Origin: Laccaria trichodermophora
Lineage: Eukaryota; Basidiomycota; Agaricomycetes; Agaricales; Hydnangiaceae
Assembly (NCBI GenBank): GCA_018417955.1
Contig: JACTVC010000014.1
Coordinates: 1,178,001 to 1,242,000 of the forward strand
Reading direction: 5' to 3'
DNA length: 64,000 bases
Shown: positions 43,916 through 56,060 of the stretch, piece by piece
Layout of the letters: every line of letters starts with the position of its first letter
Position numbering within the stretch: the first letter of the stretch is position 1
Position numbers and translations under genes: made by a program
The notes under the pieces: generated by a model
Databases searched by the model: none
What the model saw: the letters and a program-made list of their open reading frames with translations, nothing else
Told to the model about the DNA's origin: nothing

Positions 43916-45028
43916 TAATCACCTCTTGGCGCAGAGACGTCTTGGCCGTTGAGGCTGAATGCTTCTGGTCATCGGCCATGATGTCCTAATGCAATAGCGA
44001 AAGTATCTTAGTTTCAAGGAATGTGATGTGGAGGCAGGCAAACCCAAAACAACGGATACACGTCGATGATAGACTCGTATCTTGATCAAGTCAATCTCGA
44101 TGTCAATACCGTTCCTTCGGGTATCCGAACGGTTGGGACAAAAAGTCGCTCACAAGGCAGCGTCAATGAATGCTGAGCGTTGAAACGTTGGAGTTGGACT
44201 CCAATTGAGCTCGCAATAAAAATTATAGTGGGGGAAAGGCCTGGGAAGGAAGTCAGCAACGCCTACTTACTATGAATCGATGGACACTTGTCACTTTTAT
44301 TGAACGTTCATTCTCCGGCTGAAACTCAGCTGTTGACGCTCATCTAGACTTTTAATTTTCTGCATCACAAAAATTGTTTGCTCAAACCCACCAACACCAT
44401 GGACGGCAGCGACAGCAGCGTCGCCGCCCTCACTCCAATATTCTTCCTCCTTGCTTTCCTGATGTACACCGTTCTGCCTTTCGACCGTTGAAAGTCTCTT
44501 GATTTGGTCCTTTCTAGGGCAGCGCTTATTTTCTGGTGCCTCATCTCGTCGTGCTTGGGCACTTCAGTTTTGCAGTCGATGAAGAACTTATGGGATTACG
44601 CGGTCTTGAGCTCAAGAAACCACCACCGGAATCCCATGGCATATCGGAGGAGGGCTCTTGGCGAAGAAGAAATTTGGGAAATGGAACATCGAGGGAGAGC
44701 TGGTTGAATATTTTTGCAGTCATGGTTGTTCCTGATATTTTCAATGAATTCTTGTGCTCATCCTCGTTCCACCTTATGTATTGAAGGACGTCTCGAAGGT
44801 ATTTTCCAGGAGCGTCAATTACTTTTTCAATTCACTGACGCGATCATGCTCTGGTCCGTTTTACAATGGTCATTGGCACGGTATTTTTTGCTGGCTGACA
44901 CTCCTATCTCCCCTACCCAGCCTATATAAACCGAGTTTCTCTTTCCAATCGCTCATTCCTATCTCTCCTCTTATCCACCATCATACCCTAGTAAAAGCCT
45001 GGTTGCTTAATCTATCTCGCATATCATC
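43916..45028. other. Host repeat and intergenic region, no confident gene
   Basis: 43916-44000 repeats 16357-16440. The rest holds short frames only; a plus frame at 44536-44784 (82 codons) has no motif. The downstream end contains the promoter region of the secreted protein gene. Confidence 0.4.
44923..44930 (+). promoter_or_regulatory. TATA box of the secreted protein gene
   Basis: tatataaa about 100 bp before the ATG at 45029, followed by CT-rich sequence (ctcattcctatctctcctc), a common fungal promoter layout. Confidence 0.5.
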
Positions 45029-46441
45029 ATGAAGATTCCTTCTAGCTCATCAGTAATTCTCGCAACGTTGGCGATCTCCTCTTCGTCGTCTTCTCTCGCC
45101 GCTCCTGCAAGTGATGCTCCTCAAGCTGAAGCTGGCATGCCAACGTCACACAGCAACCGCCGTATCTCCCAGCTCTATCATAGCGGTTCAGCAGCCCGAG
45201 GTCTTCGTGCGGCTGACATGACTTTGGAAGAAAGTCACGATAAGAGGTCCACGATTGACAGTACGTCTCTCTTCTCAGTTACTTCATCTATGAGTCGTTG
45301 ACAGCCCCCCTTCTTAGATGCCGTTGAAGCGCGCGGACTTACCGATACACTTTGTAGCGTGCTCGGCGGGCTGATACCAGGAGATTTGGGAACCCAGGCC
45401 TGCGGTGTTGTTAAGAAACTTGTACCGCCCGCTCTAGCTGGTATTCTTCTAGAAACACAGGACGGTGGCCCCAACAATACTTCTTCAGCCGGTGCTCCCG
45501 CCTCTTCTGGTACTCCCGCCGGTTCTGGTGGTCCCGCTGCTCCTGATCCTGTTGGCACCGTGGCTGGAGCTGTCGGGAACACCCCTGCCGGAGGCGTTGT
45601 CGGCACTGTGGCTGGAGCTGCTGGGAACATCCCTGCCGGCGGTGTTGTTGGCACCGTGGCTGGAGCTGCTGGGAATACCCCTGCCGGAGGTGTTGTGGGT
45701 ACTGTGGCACACACTCCTGGCACCGTCGTTGGAGCAGCCCCTGTTGTAGGCAACTCCGCCAAGGGTCCAGTCAACAATGTCAAGGCGCGTCAAGAGCCGG
45801 CTGCTTCTGCTGGCGCCCCTGCTTCTTCTGCTAGCGCTCCTGCTCTTTCTGATGCTTCACCTTCACCTTCTGCACCTTTTTCTGCCGCTCCTTCTCCTGC
45901 TGATGGTCCATCGCCCTCCGCTAATGCTTCTGCAGGCAAGCTCAATACCCGTCAAGAATCAACGGTTGATAGTCCTTCCTCGAACAGCACCTCAGCTGGA
46001 CCCTCTGCCTCTTCCGCCCTCCCAACCCAGTCTATTGCAGCTGCAGATTTTGACGGTAACTCGACGTCCACTTTTACCTCGACCTCTTCCGCACTCGCTG
46101 TGCCTTCTCAATCCGTTGAAGCCGCCAATTTTGATGGTAACTCGACGTCGACCTCTACCTCAACTTCTGCTTCCGAATCACCTTCCCAGTCCGTTGAACC
46201 CAGGGATCTTAACAGTTCTACAATTGAACCCACCTCATCTTCAGTCGCATCTTCGTCATTTTTGGCTGTGCCCAGCTCTGCCCCGTCTGCTGCAGCCAGA
46301 GATGCCGGTGACTCTTCAACGACCTCCATTGTCTCTGCATCCTCCATTGCATCCGCCTCCGAATCTTCTACGGCTGCGACTCCTCAAGCCTCCCCTCAGA
46401 TGCCCAATGCACCCCCTCCTACCCCCGAGATCAAACCTTAG
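45029..46441 (+). CDS. Secreted Ser/Thr/Ala-rich (mucin-like) protein, 451 aa
   Basis: Exon 1 (45029-45260) and exon 2 (45318-46441) are joined by a 57-bp intron (gtacgt...cttag), giving N-A-V at the junction. The N-terminus is a signal peptide (hydrophobic run VILATLAISS, cleavage probably after SLAAPA). A KR pair (SHDKRS, about residue 73) may be a Kex2 site. A short conserved-looking stretch with two Cys (LTDTLCSVLGGLIPGDLGTQACG) follows, then three to four 16-residue repeats (VGTVAGAAGNTPAGGV type, 48 bp each) and a long Ser/Thr/Pro-rich tail with DFDGNSTST repeats and N-glycosylation sequons. No GPI signal is obvious. Probably a cell-wall or extracellular protein; function unknown. A decayed paralogue is at 49735-50400. 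Confidence 0.7.
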
Positions 46442-46604
46442 ACACCGTTGTTTTCCACTAGTACACGCGTCTTTGCCTCATCCCCTTTTTCCCCACACAT
46501 TCCTAAAAGTGCATCTATTTCTCTTGACCTAGCTTAGTATACCCGGGCCCTTCACGATCAGATTTTAAGATAATTTATTTCGTCTATTCATAGCCTCATT
46601 CCAT
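46442..46604. repeat. 3' flank duplicated downstream
   Basis: The stretch from gacaccgttgt to aagataattt matches 50402-50525 closely, showing that the duplicated segment spans the intergenic region. Confidence 0.65.
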
Positions 46605-47000
46605 GTGCAATATCAGAGATTCTTAACATTGACCAGCTTGACACCAGTCCTCTCACGGGTTTGCGACTATGTCCCCTCACGAACCTTACGTCCGCTTTAT
46701 CCGATGAGCAGCGCCAACACCTCGAACATTCACAAAAGGCTTGCGCAGCAGGGGGATCTGCGAAGCTCCAAGTCAAGAGTCCATTGACAATCAAGAGTTG
46801 GACGACATCCAACTCAACCAGATCCAACAACAATTAGTGCTTGCATCCTCACCCTCCGACAGATTTGCACCCCAAGGTCAACATGCAAGAAGCAAACGCT
46901 GTTCCCCAACCTTCGCCCCATTTCTCTGCGATTTCGCGTCTCATCCTCGCCCTTGGTGTTTCCCCCGCTGCCCGGTTCGACGCCCGAATCGAATGAAATG
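46605..47000 (+). pseudogene. Truncated 5' copy of the fucosyltransferase-like gene
   Basis: About 390 bp match 50640-51060: shared ctcacgaa.cttacgtccgc, gacgacatccaactcaacca, gatttgcaccccaaggtcaa blocks. Small indels break the frame, and similarity ends near 47000, before the luminal domain. The 60-90-codon frames in it are remnants. Confidence 0.75.
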
Positions 47001-47251
47001 GCGTAAGTAGTACCACGTTGGTACCACTCTCTCGACGGTCTGTGTCAAAAATTGTCCAGCATCTCTCCAAATACTTCTTGAATGGTCACTCAACATTTCT
47101 ATCAATCCCTTTCGGAATCGTAGCCCTTCGTTGAGGTACTACTTTTAGCGCTTACGGGCTTGTGGACTGTATGGGGTTTACACGTGACAGGAGTTGGTGG
47201 TCAGGTGACTGCTATTGTAAATAATTAATAACTTTCGTTTTTCAACGCAAC

Positions 47252-49558
47252 ATGGCTCCTACGACTCCGAGTGCTGCAGCTGCATCCCAATCTATAGTCC
47301 TTGAAGAACTGAATGAGTTATTCTCTTGGAATCCCCCTCGCCTTGAAATCCGCAAGGGTAGCGGGAAGCTATCCACCACCACCCGCAAACCCAGCTTTTT
47401 CGATCTTCACTTTTCTACCAAGCTCGCTCTTAAGCGGATAGTACACCTTCCATCGCTCGTCAAAGATCTAGAAAAAACTGTTGACTCAGCGCTTGCTGCT
47501 GCAAAACATACTCTTCCCGCACTCTCTCAACACTTCTGGACAGCTGAACGCAGAAGGGAGGGTCTTGAATTAGTAGACGACCATGTGAGAGATGAGAGAG
47601 GAGTTTTCTCGTTTTACTCTCGCACCACTGGCTTATTTTGCCCCGTTGTGGCTTCGACCCTCGCATTGCATCCCACGGCTCCGAGCTGGAGACCCATTAT
47701 CACTTGGTCCGACTCTGTATCCAGCTCAAAGTACGCCATCTGGGACGCTGAACTTGCTTTCTTTGCCGCCGCTTCTAATACAGAGGTCGGGAAGGGTCGG
47801 GAGGCGATTGTCAATACAATTGAGATCGGCCGTCGGGAAATTCTGAAGGCGATGCGTGATAAGGAGGAACCCTTGATGACTTATATATTCAAAAGTCTAA
47901 GTGCAGGTCCCGCCATGACCGCGATTCCTAAACTGGGCTTTTTCGCATGGAAGTATTGCGTGTCACCCGAACATCCCTGCAACGACTCTAAACACAAGAA
48001 ATTGAGGACTGAGGTTGCGTCTGCAGTACGTGGACCTGATGCGCTGCACCCCCCATGGAATATTCGTGTATGTTCATACATTGCATCCAGCACTATGCTC
48101 ATTGTTTTGTTTATAGGTTTCAGAGGAAACAGGTCAAATTCCACCAACTACACCAGCATCACTATTTCTTCTACAAGAGAAGCCTGGGACTTCTTCGGTA
48201 CAAGAGCCAGCTGGTGTCAAGAAACGAAAAAGAAATCAGGTATCCGATACGAGCGAGAAACGTAAAGCAACGGATGTCGAAGCTCCAGACCACCATAATG
48301 TTAGTGCGCACGACCTAGTCCAACAGGTAACGTGTTTCAACATCTGCCAAAGAATGCTGATATAATTTGTGCAGGCTTGGGTGCACGCTACAAAGCTGGA
48401 CACATCCCTCATTGTTCTTCATTCGGGTAACCACGAGCTCATATGTGTTCGACATCGGAAATCACAAACTCTCTTTGTCTCCGATGTAGTCGAACCCCAC
48501 AACTGCACTAATCCTGGTTATGGTAAATTGCATGTCGCTCTTTGTATCGCTTCGATCGAGGACACGTTCGATAGGAAGGGGCAAAAAGGTGCACCTGCTG
48601 AAAGTGGCGGTGAGGGTTCCGGAGGTGGTAGTGGACGTGGAGGCTCCGGATCGGGTGGATTGGGTGGCTTCGGTGGAAAAAAACGGACAACAGGTGGCTT
48701 GGGAGGAGGGGACCGCCTTATTGACGATGAACTGGCCCTGGTGCGTTTGTTTGGACAATGTTAATCTTCCAGCCGCAATGACTGACAACAACCAGGAAAC
48801 AATATATGTGGCCAGCAAGTGCTGTACCATGCACATGTACCTGCAGTATGATGTGTATGATTCCCCTGTCCCTGCCTTTTTTATTCGCTCTTTGCCCTTG
48901 CTAATGCCCCCAAACTGCCCGAGTTCCCTGTTTTCCCCACGCAACCACACCCATGGACTGGATGAGTGTATGACAGTTGTCCTCACCTCAGAAATTGGCC
49001 AAGGGGCCACGGGTGTAGCACTCCGCGGCACTTTGACGCCAGAAAACATGGAAGGAGCTGGTGCACTGGATGTCGTCGTGAAGCTTGCATTTGACGACGA
49101 ACAGCGGGATTCCCTCAAGAAAGAGTACAATCTTTACCTACACCTCAGGTCTAAAGGAGTTCAACGGGGGATAACCCAGATAATTGGTTTCTTTGATGAC
49201 GATGCCGATGGTTCTGCTTGTGCGCTTGTCATGCTGTATGCAGGGGTCCCGATCTCTGATTTGGGAAGGAACCTGACAGCCGTTGAATGGTAAGATTTAT
49301 GATCTTGTCAAAACTCGTTCCACCAATCCTGACCACCCACCTTCGATTAGTAAAAATGCACTGTCGACGCTGGAGTCCATCCATTTTGCAGGTGTACTCC
49401 ATGATGATATTCGTCCAGACAATGTTCTTATTGGTGACTTGGGAGTCACCATCATCGACTTTGGGAATTCAAGGCAGTGCAGAAGTAAAAAGGCCAAGGA
49501 CAAAGAATACGCATATCTACAATCTATCCTTCAAAGCGTGACAGGTGAAAGTCAGTAA
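47252..49558 (+). CDS. Fungal kinase-like protein with degenerate HRD motif, about 697 aa
   Basis: Five exons fit in frame: 47252-48067, 48117-48326, 48375-48740, 48796-49289, 49351-49558. An N-terminal unknown domain of about 270 residues leads to a basic patch (KKRKR, possible nuclear signal), then AWVHATKLD...IVLHSGNHELICVRHR, a Gly/Ser-rich linker, and a C-terminal kinase-like domain: EIGQGATGVALRG (glycine loop), DVVVKLAF (Lys), VLHDDIRPDNVLI (HDD in place of HRD, Asn kept) and IIDFGNS (DFG kept). The domain is short, about 200 residues, like the expanded fungal-specific kinase families (FunK1-like) of Agaricomycetes. Activity is uncertain. It lies between the two duplicated blocks. Confidence 0.75.
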
Positions 49559-49734
49559 GTATTTTTGTCAGAAAATCAAATCAACTTCACAAAAGCACAG
49601 TACACTCTGTCAAATTCTCTTAGTCCGTCCCCTTAGGAGAATGACAACATTGTGATTTTGGCTACATAAGAAATCGGCATCCATGACTATCGACAAGATA
49701 ATTCAAAACATAAACCTCAGATCTGAGTCACTTA
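49559..49734. other. Short spacer before the second duplicated block
   Basis: 3' flank of the kinase-like gene, no feature seen. Confidence 0.4.
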
Positions 49735-50400
49735 CCTTCTAGTTCATCAATGATCCTCGCAACGTTCAATGGCGATCTCGTCTTCGTCATCTTCTCTTGC
49801 CGCTCCTGCGTGACTGGAGCAGCTTTGGTCTCAAGCAACACCGCCAAGGTCTGGTCAACATCGTCAACGCGCATCAAAAGCCGGCCTCTTTTGCTGGCGC
49901 CCTTGCTCCTTCTGCTTTTGCGATTTCCCCCTCTCCTTCTGCTAGCAGTTCTGCACTTTTTTCTGCCGCCCCTTCTTCTCGTGCTGATGATCCAGCGCCT
50001 TATACTGATGCTTCTGCAGGCAAGCTCGACGCCCGTCAAAAACCAACAGCTGAACACTCTGCCTCTTCCGCTATACTAACCACAGTCTGTTGCAGCTGCA
50101 GATTTTGACAGCAATCGCCAACTCGATGTCCACCCTCTTCCTCTCTCACTGTGTCTTCTGAATCCGTTGAAGCCGCCAATTTTGACGGTAACTCGACATT
50201 GACCTCTGATCCTCGTCCTCAACTTTGCTTGCAGCGCTTTCCCAGTTTGTTGAACCACCCTCATCTCCAGTTGCAGCTTCGTCCTTTATTGCTGTGCTTA
50301 GCTCCGCTCCAAAAGGCCTCCATTACATCCGCCTCCGAATCCTTGGGGACTCCCCCAAGCCTCCCCTGCCTCCTGGAGTCCTACCCCCGAGACCTGAGTT
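49735..50400 (+). pseudogene. Decayed paralogue of the secreted Ser/Ala-rich protein gene
   Basis: Begins with the signal-peptide-coding block (tcatcaatgatcctcgcaac, ctcgtcttcgtcatcttctc, gccgctcctgcg), skips most of exon 1 and the 16-residue repeats, then matches the tail region (aaggtctggtcaacatcgtca, atgcttctgcaggcaagctc, tgaagccgccaattttgacg) with frame shifts, and ends in the same 3' flank. No start-to-stop frame remains. Confidence 0.8.
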
Positions 50401-50687
50401 TAGACACCGTTGTCTTCCGCCAGTTCATGCCTCTTTGCCACGTTCCACATGCCTCACAGTGCATTTATTTCTCTTGACCTAGCTTAGTATACCGTGACCC
50501 TTCACGATTAGATGTTAAGATAATTTTCGCCCATCCATAGCCTTACAGATGTACATAGTACTTCAATGTGATCCGAAAGCGGTGCCGCGCAACGCACTCT
50601 GTTCGTATCCAACCAATATCCAACCACTGACATGTGCAATATCAGAGAGATTTCTAACATTGACCTCTAATATCAGCCTGCTCGCGT
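50401..50687 (+). repeat. Duplicated 3' flank and upstream region of the fucosyltransferase-like gene
   Basis: Matches 46440-46660, with an extra piece around 50545-50640 absent from the first copy. Confidence 0.6.
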
Positions 50688-52789
50688 TTGCGACCGATGC
50701 CCCGACCTAGACCCCTCACGAAGCTTACGTCCGCTTTACCCGACGAGCAGCAAGTGCTAACACCTCGAACACCCCATTCACGGACAGCTCGAGCAGAAGG
50801 GGGTTTTGCGAAGCTCCAGGTCATAGAGTCCATTGACGATCAAGAGTTAGACGACATCCAACTCAACCAGATCCAACAACAATCAGCGCCCTTGCTTGCA
50901 TCCTCATCCTCCGACAGATTCGCACCCCAAGGTCAACATGCGAGAAATGGCAAACGCACTGTGCCCCAACCTCCACCTCGGTTCTCTCCGATTTCGCGTC
51001 TTATGCTCACCCTTGGTGTTTTCCTCGCTGCCATCCTCCTCGTTCTCATCTTCTTTTCTCTTACACGGCCCGAGGCGCTCCATAGATATATCGGAGCCAA
51101 GATACCACAGACTTCCTTAGGATTAGCACCGGCTGCCTCGCAAGAGAAAGTGGACGTGGCTCAAGGGAAGCCACACCCCAATGCGGATCCCCATCTCATT
51201 TCCTACGAGAACTATAGCCACTTCCCTCTGCATGCATTGGAGTATCGAAAGGAGTGTGAAAAGTTGAATCAGGGATACATGGCGCATGGCAATTATTGGG
51301 ACGCGAGGACGATGGGGCCAAGCGACGTCGAACACAAAAAAGCTAGGGATGTTTGCACATCTACGATCACGTATATGATGGATGGCGATGTAGGTCTCTT
51401 TGCAGATCTGGGGTTGCTTGCACAGGCAGCAGCCTTGGCTAGAGATGTGAGTATCCTAGTTTTCTTGGTTTCTGACACGGTCTGGACCGGAAATAACAGC
51501 GAAACCGGACGTTCTTTGTGGACGACACGAATTGGAATCGTGGAAAGTACGCTGGCCTGATATCGCGTCTATTTTCTTTTTGTCCCTTATAATTAGGTGG
51601 ACAGATCACTTTGAGGACGTTCGTTCCCATCAACCTGGACCGGAGCCAGGTTGTAAGCCTCCACCTCCTGAGGGTACGTTATCATCCCTCTGTCTCCCTT
51701 AATTTTGATAGTAATCTCTCCATTTGTAGAATTGGTTGCTTGTCCCCGAACTGCAAGGTATGTATAGATAACTCAAGACATAACACAATGTCATGAATAC
51801 TGAATTACAGGCACTGGGTGAATAGCAACCACTCGAAAAGGATACTGCACACTCTAATTCGTGACCTGCTTTTGAATCTACTAGGTGATTAACTTCCGAA
51901 CGGCAAAATTTCATTTTAGCCATGGCTTTTCAAATTATTACGAGGATGCGTACGTTGACATCTCACAATCTAGACTCCATACCCTTCAATCACCTTTTAC
52001 ATTAGATATGCGCATAATCTCAACCGCCTTCAGCCAATATTCAAATTTGCAGTAGACTCATTCCAAACAACGATTCGCCCCAGCACCCACAATAATGAAT
52101 TAATCCACCTGGCTCGCAGTGAACTTTCTACATTCATGGGGTCTCAGCATCATGCAACTTCCTATGTGGCTATCCACGTTCGACGGGGAGACCGCAAACC
52201 AGCTTCTTACGAGTATCATGGTTATATACCAACACAGGAATTCGCCCAAGCCGCCAACCATAACTGGCGACGACTACATCCTGACGCTGATGGCTTGCCC
52301 TCCAAGCCAATAGTCTACGTTGCCTCCGACTCACCCTCTGCTTTGGGCGAATTCCTGGAAGACTTCGATGGACAAACATTCTCCCTTTTCGAGTCCGAGA
52401 TACCTTCATTGAGGGACGTTGCAAGCCCAGGCGATTATTACCAGCAAAAGTTTAGTAAACTCTCGGAGGATGAAAGGGTCACGGCAACCAGAGGAATAAT
52501 CGTTGACTTTGCCATGCTTAGCGGAATGTGGGCTGGAAAAGATGATATTCTTCCAGTCGCTGCATTGTGTTCTATTAGGTGTGTCTTCTTTCATCTTGAT
52601 GATCTCATTCTCTCAAGATGGGCTTGTAGCTCCAATGTCTGTCGGCTTACGGCCGTTGGGCTGGGGTGGGAGCGAGCCTTTGGTCTCGTCGACCAAATGG
52701 GCTACGCTGATGAAACAAATCGGAGATGGGTCGATATAGACCAAAAAGGTCGAATTATACCCATCTGGGAACCCTTTGAACTGTTCTGA
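50688..52789 (+). CDS. Type II membrane fucosyltransferase-like protein, 571 aa
   Basis: Eight exons splice in frame: 50688-51446, 51500-51546, 51597-51673, 51730-51757, 51811-51817, 51885-51949, 52006-52578, 52630-52789. A cytosolic N-terminus of about 105 residues precedes one helix (LMLTLGVFLAAILLVLIFF) and a luminal domain: NRTFFVDDTNWNRGKWTDHF, PGPEPGCKPPPPEELVACP, HWVI.F.TAKFHF, YVAIHVRRGDRK (the GDP-fucose-binding HxRRGD loop of fucosyltransferases), IVYVASDSPSALGEF, IVDFAMLSGMW. The fold and Golgi placement are inferred from these; acceptor unknown. Exon 5 is only 7 nt. The ATG at 50697 would also serve. A truncated copy lies at 46605-47000. Confidence 0.82.
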
Positions 52790-53373
52790 CATCGTGGAAT
52801 GTTGTGAACGCGGCTGAGCAGCTATATGCATGTTATACAAACTTGTGTGTTGAGATTGGGAAGAGCCGCGATCCCTGTGAAAATCATGGTGAATTAGCAC
52901 ATCGAAGGTCATAGTACTCCAGTGGTACAGTAACCAGACACAGGATCGTTGACATCTCTATGTACGCTGTACTTGCAGTACAAAGTCTAGAAACGATACT
53001 CAAAGACGAGTGCATACGGCTCTTGATCCAACGGTACAGTGCGTACATTTGCAGACCGTGCACTATTTGACCACTTTTAACGATTACTGAACTCCCACCA
53101 CGTTGAAATTTCTCAACAGCATGAAATCATGTCGACTACCTACCAAGGATGAGGCCTGGAATTCCAGTCCGAATGAATCCCCGAACCGGACACTGATTCG
53201 ATGAATGGCGCATGTCGGAAATCTAAATCCATACGTATGTCCGTCCAACGGTACCGCCAACGCAACTTGGTTGCAGGGCATGTTTCTAATCGATTATGCG
53301 AATTTCAGGGGACTCAACTGAGACTCGACGTTCAATCCCTACCTCAACTTCATTGTGTTCTCGTACGAGTAAT
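52790..53373. other. Intergenic, no gene seen
   Basis: Spacer between the fucosyltransferase-like gene and the Fic gene. Only short frames. Confidence 0.4.
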
Positions 53374-54533
53374 ATGGAAGTCGATGATCCCAAGTTTCCT
53401 TACACACGGGTGCCGTATGAGCCCGCAGGTCCTTATGCAAGTCCCTGAATTCTCCTTTTTCTCCGTTTGTAAGTGACTTGTTTGCCAGGCCATGGATGAA
53501 TCTGTTCTCACCTCTGAACAATACGTCATCTGGACCAGAAGCTGCCAAGCTTTCGCAGTTGCTCATAGAATGACTGGTTGGGATCGACTGTACTACGATT
53601 TCAGTATCCGCCACCCTGCTCTTCTGGTTCATCGAGGATGGGGCTGTATCGTCTTGTGCGCTGAACCTGATGGACTGGTTTTGTTGCGTGAAGTACGGAA
53701 ATTTTATCAACTAGTATTGATCAAATGTCAAGTACTCATTGTTATTAGGCGCAGGTGTTGGTCGGACGTGGTCGCGATAAACAGTTCGATCGCCATGTTG
53801 ACCTCATTGACCTCATTGACGCCCACGTTAAAAGGCTGCTTAGAGATAATGGTGTGCTGGTGTTCCTGTTTATGCCTCACCACGAATTCTAATTGCCATA
53901 AGACGCTGCATGGAATCAGCTTGATGACCCAGAAAATCAAACTTGGTTACGAAAATGGACCCCGCTTCGTGCCATGCCTGAAGGAGTCGAAATCACTCCA
54001 GAGATCAACATCCTTCTGGAGACTGTGCTCAGAGAGTGGAATGAACTAAAAGTACTATTACCTCCAAAAGAAGCCGTTCTGCGCTATGACAGACTCCTCA
54101 GCCTTCAGACCAATGAACTTGAAGGATTGTTTTGCCTTCATGATAAAGTGAGTTTTAGTTCTATTCCGTCAGCCTTCAAAAAGCCAAATATAGATATAAT
54201 AGAGCGTCTCTCGGCTCGTCCGTATCGGTTTCTTCCCCGCTGCAGTCGTATTATTAAAAGAGGGCTCCCTTGACTTTGAGACTCTAGATGAAGCACAACC
54301 CAAAGTAGCACAAGTGTGTGAAGGTGTGTCAAAGGTGCGCCACTAATTTGTTGCGTCTATGCATCCCTGACCGTCTACATAAAAGGCTATCAAAGTTGTT
54401 ACATTGCAATCTGAAGGAAAGATTCCTGTCGATACCACAAGCATCAAACAGCTTCATTTTGAATGCACTTTCCACTCTCGATTCACGATAGTTGACACAT
54501 ATATCAGTCACTACGTCACGTACCAAACGTAGT
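53374..54533 (+). pseudogene. Fic-domain protein gene, 5' half, split by a transposon
   Basis: Probable ATG at 53374 (MEVDDPKFPYTRVPYEPAG). Exon pieces: AMDESVLTSEQYVIWTRS, DRLYYDFSIRHPALLVHRGW, VLVGRGRDKQFDRHVDLIDL, NGVLVFLFMPHHEF, DAAWNQLDDPENQTWLRKW, EITPEINILLETVLREWNEL, LSLQTNELEG (the Fic inhibitory/flap-side region), then RLVRIGFFPAAVV and LDFETLDEAQPKVAQVCEG, and AIKVVTLQSEGKIPVDTTS. Two TAA codons sit in frame at about 53888-53900, just after HHEF, where no intron fits; CAA is a likely ancestor. The gene stops at 54533 where a 3.9-kb element begins. Fic proteins transfer AMP or related groups to target hydroxyls. The rest of the gene is at 58429-59212. Confidence 0.8.
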
Positions 54534-54939
54534 AGCCGGACGTGACAATGAGTCGTAATGAACGGGCCAGCCGGTCCCGGCCGGACTTTCCAAAACATCC
54601 CTTTACCAATGGACCAGCCGGATGCCTACAAATGGCTTGCGGGCACGGCGTCTCTTGCCGCGGCAGCTACCTACGGCAGCCTTCTGGGTGTCCCGTCGGC
54701 ATCACACCAATAGTTCCCTAATCTTTACTAGAACAACTGTAATACTGTTACCTGCTTTGATGTTGTACTGTTTGCTTCTATCAGTAGTAGCTAATTGTAA
54801 ACCTCTGCCCTAAGCTACTTGCTCTACCACACAGCTGCTGGTCAGCAAAGCATGCTGTATATACCCCAACCTGCTCTAATGGTAAATTACCTGTGTCCAT
54901 AATATTAATCAATGACATCTATTGACATTGAATATGTCA

Positions 54940-56060
54940 ACTCTGGTTAAGCATTTGATTGACTCCAATGGGGTGGTTATTTCAACTCCCGTGGGGCATT
55001 TGATTCACTCCGGCAGAGAATTTACAGCTGAGTATGTCAACTACCATGGGCATTTAAATTTGACTATTTTGACTCCATGAAGAATTTGATTGACTTGAGG
55101 GGTTATTATGTTTAATTGTAAATGCATTGCCAGAGTTGACATACTCAATTCCAAATGCCCTGGAGGAGTGAACCCAATGCCCCATGGGAGTCAACATATT
55201 TGATTTAAAATACCCTGTCAGAGTAAACTACATGTGCCGCAGGGGTCAACATATTTGACTCTAAATTTCATGACAGAGTGAATAAAATGCCCTGTTGGAG
55301 TGCCCTGTGAGAGAACATATTTAATTTTATATGCCCTGACAGCATGAATAAAATCCCCCATTGGAGTGAATTAAATGGCTGTGGGGTCAATAAAATGCCC
55401 CATCAGAGTGAATAAACTGCCCTGTGGGAGTTAACATATTCAATTTTAAAAGCCCCGACAGCGTAAATAAAATGCTCCGTTGGGGTGAATTAAATTGCCG
55501 CAGGGTCAAATATTTGATTTTAAATTCGCCGACGGGGTCAATAAAATGCCCCGTCGGCGTGAATAAACTGCCCCGTGGGAGTTAACATATTTAAATTTAA
55601 AAGCCCCGACGGTGTAAATAAAATGCTCCGTCGGGGTGAATTAAATCGCCGCGGGGTCAAAATATTTGATTTTAAATTCGCCGACGGGGTCAATAAAATG
55701 CCCCGTCGGCGTGAATAAACTGCCCCGCGGGAGTTAACATATTTAAATTTAAAAGCCCCGACGGCGTAAATAAAATGCTCCGTCGGGGTGAATTAAATCG
55801 CCGCGGGGTCAAAATATTTGATTTTAAATTCGCCGACGGGGTCAATAAAATGCTCCGTCGGAGTGAATAAACTGCCCTGCAGAAGTTAACATATTTAATT
55901 TTAAATGCCTCAATGGAGTGAATTAAATACCCCATGAAAGTCAATCAACTGTCCCCCACCCAATTCAAATTTTATATTCCCCATCGGAGTGTATTGAATG
56001 CTTTGCAGGAGTCAACATATTTAATTTTACATGCCCCGACGGAGTCAATGAAATGCGCTG
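54940..56060 (+). repeat. Satellite-like region; four higher-order units of 151-152 bp
   Basis: The marker gttaacatatt recurs at 55430, 55581, 55733 and 55885. Between markers, words such as ccccgacgg, ccccgtcgg, gtgaataaa and tcaataaaatg alternate. Flanking units (54940-55430, 55890-56060, 57060-57230) are diverged versions. Confidence 0.85.

Noticed and set aside
45777..46532. 251-codon Leu/Pro-rich plus frame overlapping the secreted protein gene
   Set aside because: It is a shifted reading of Ser/Ala-rich repeats; the frame at 45029-46441 has the signal peptide and intron.
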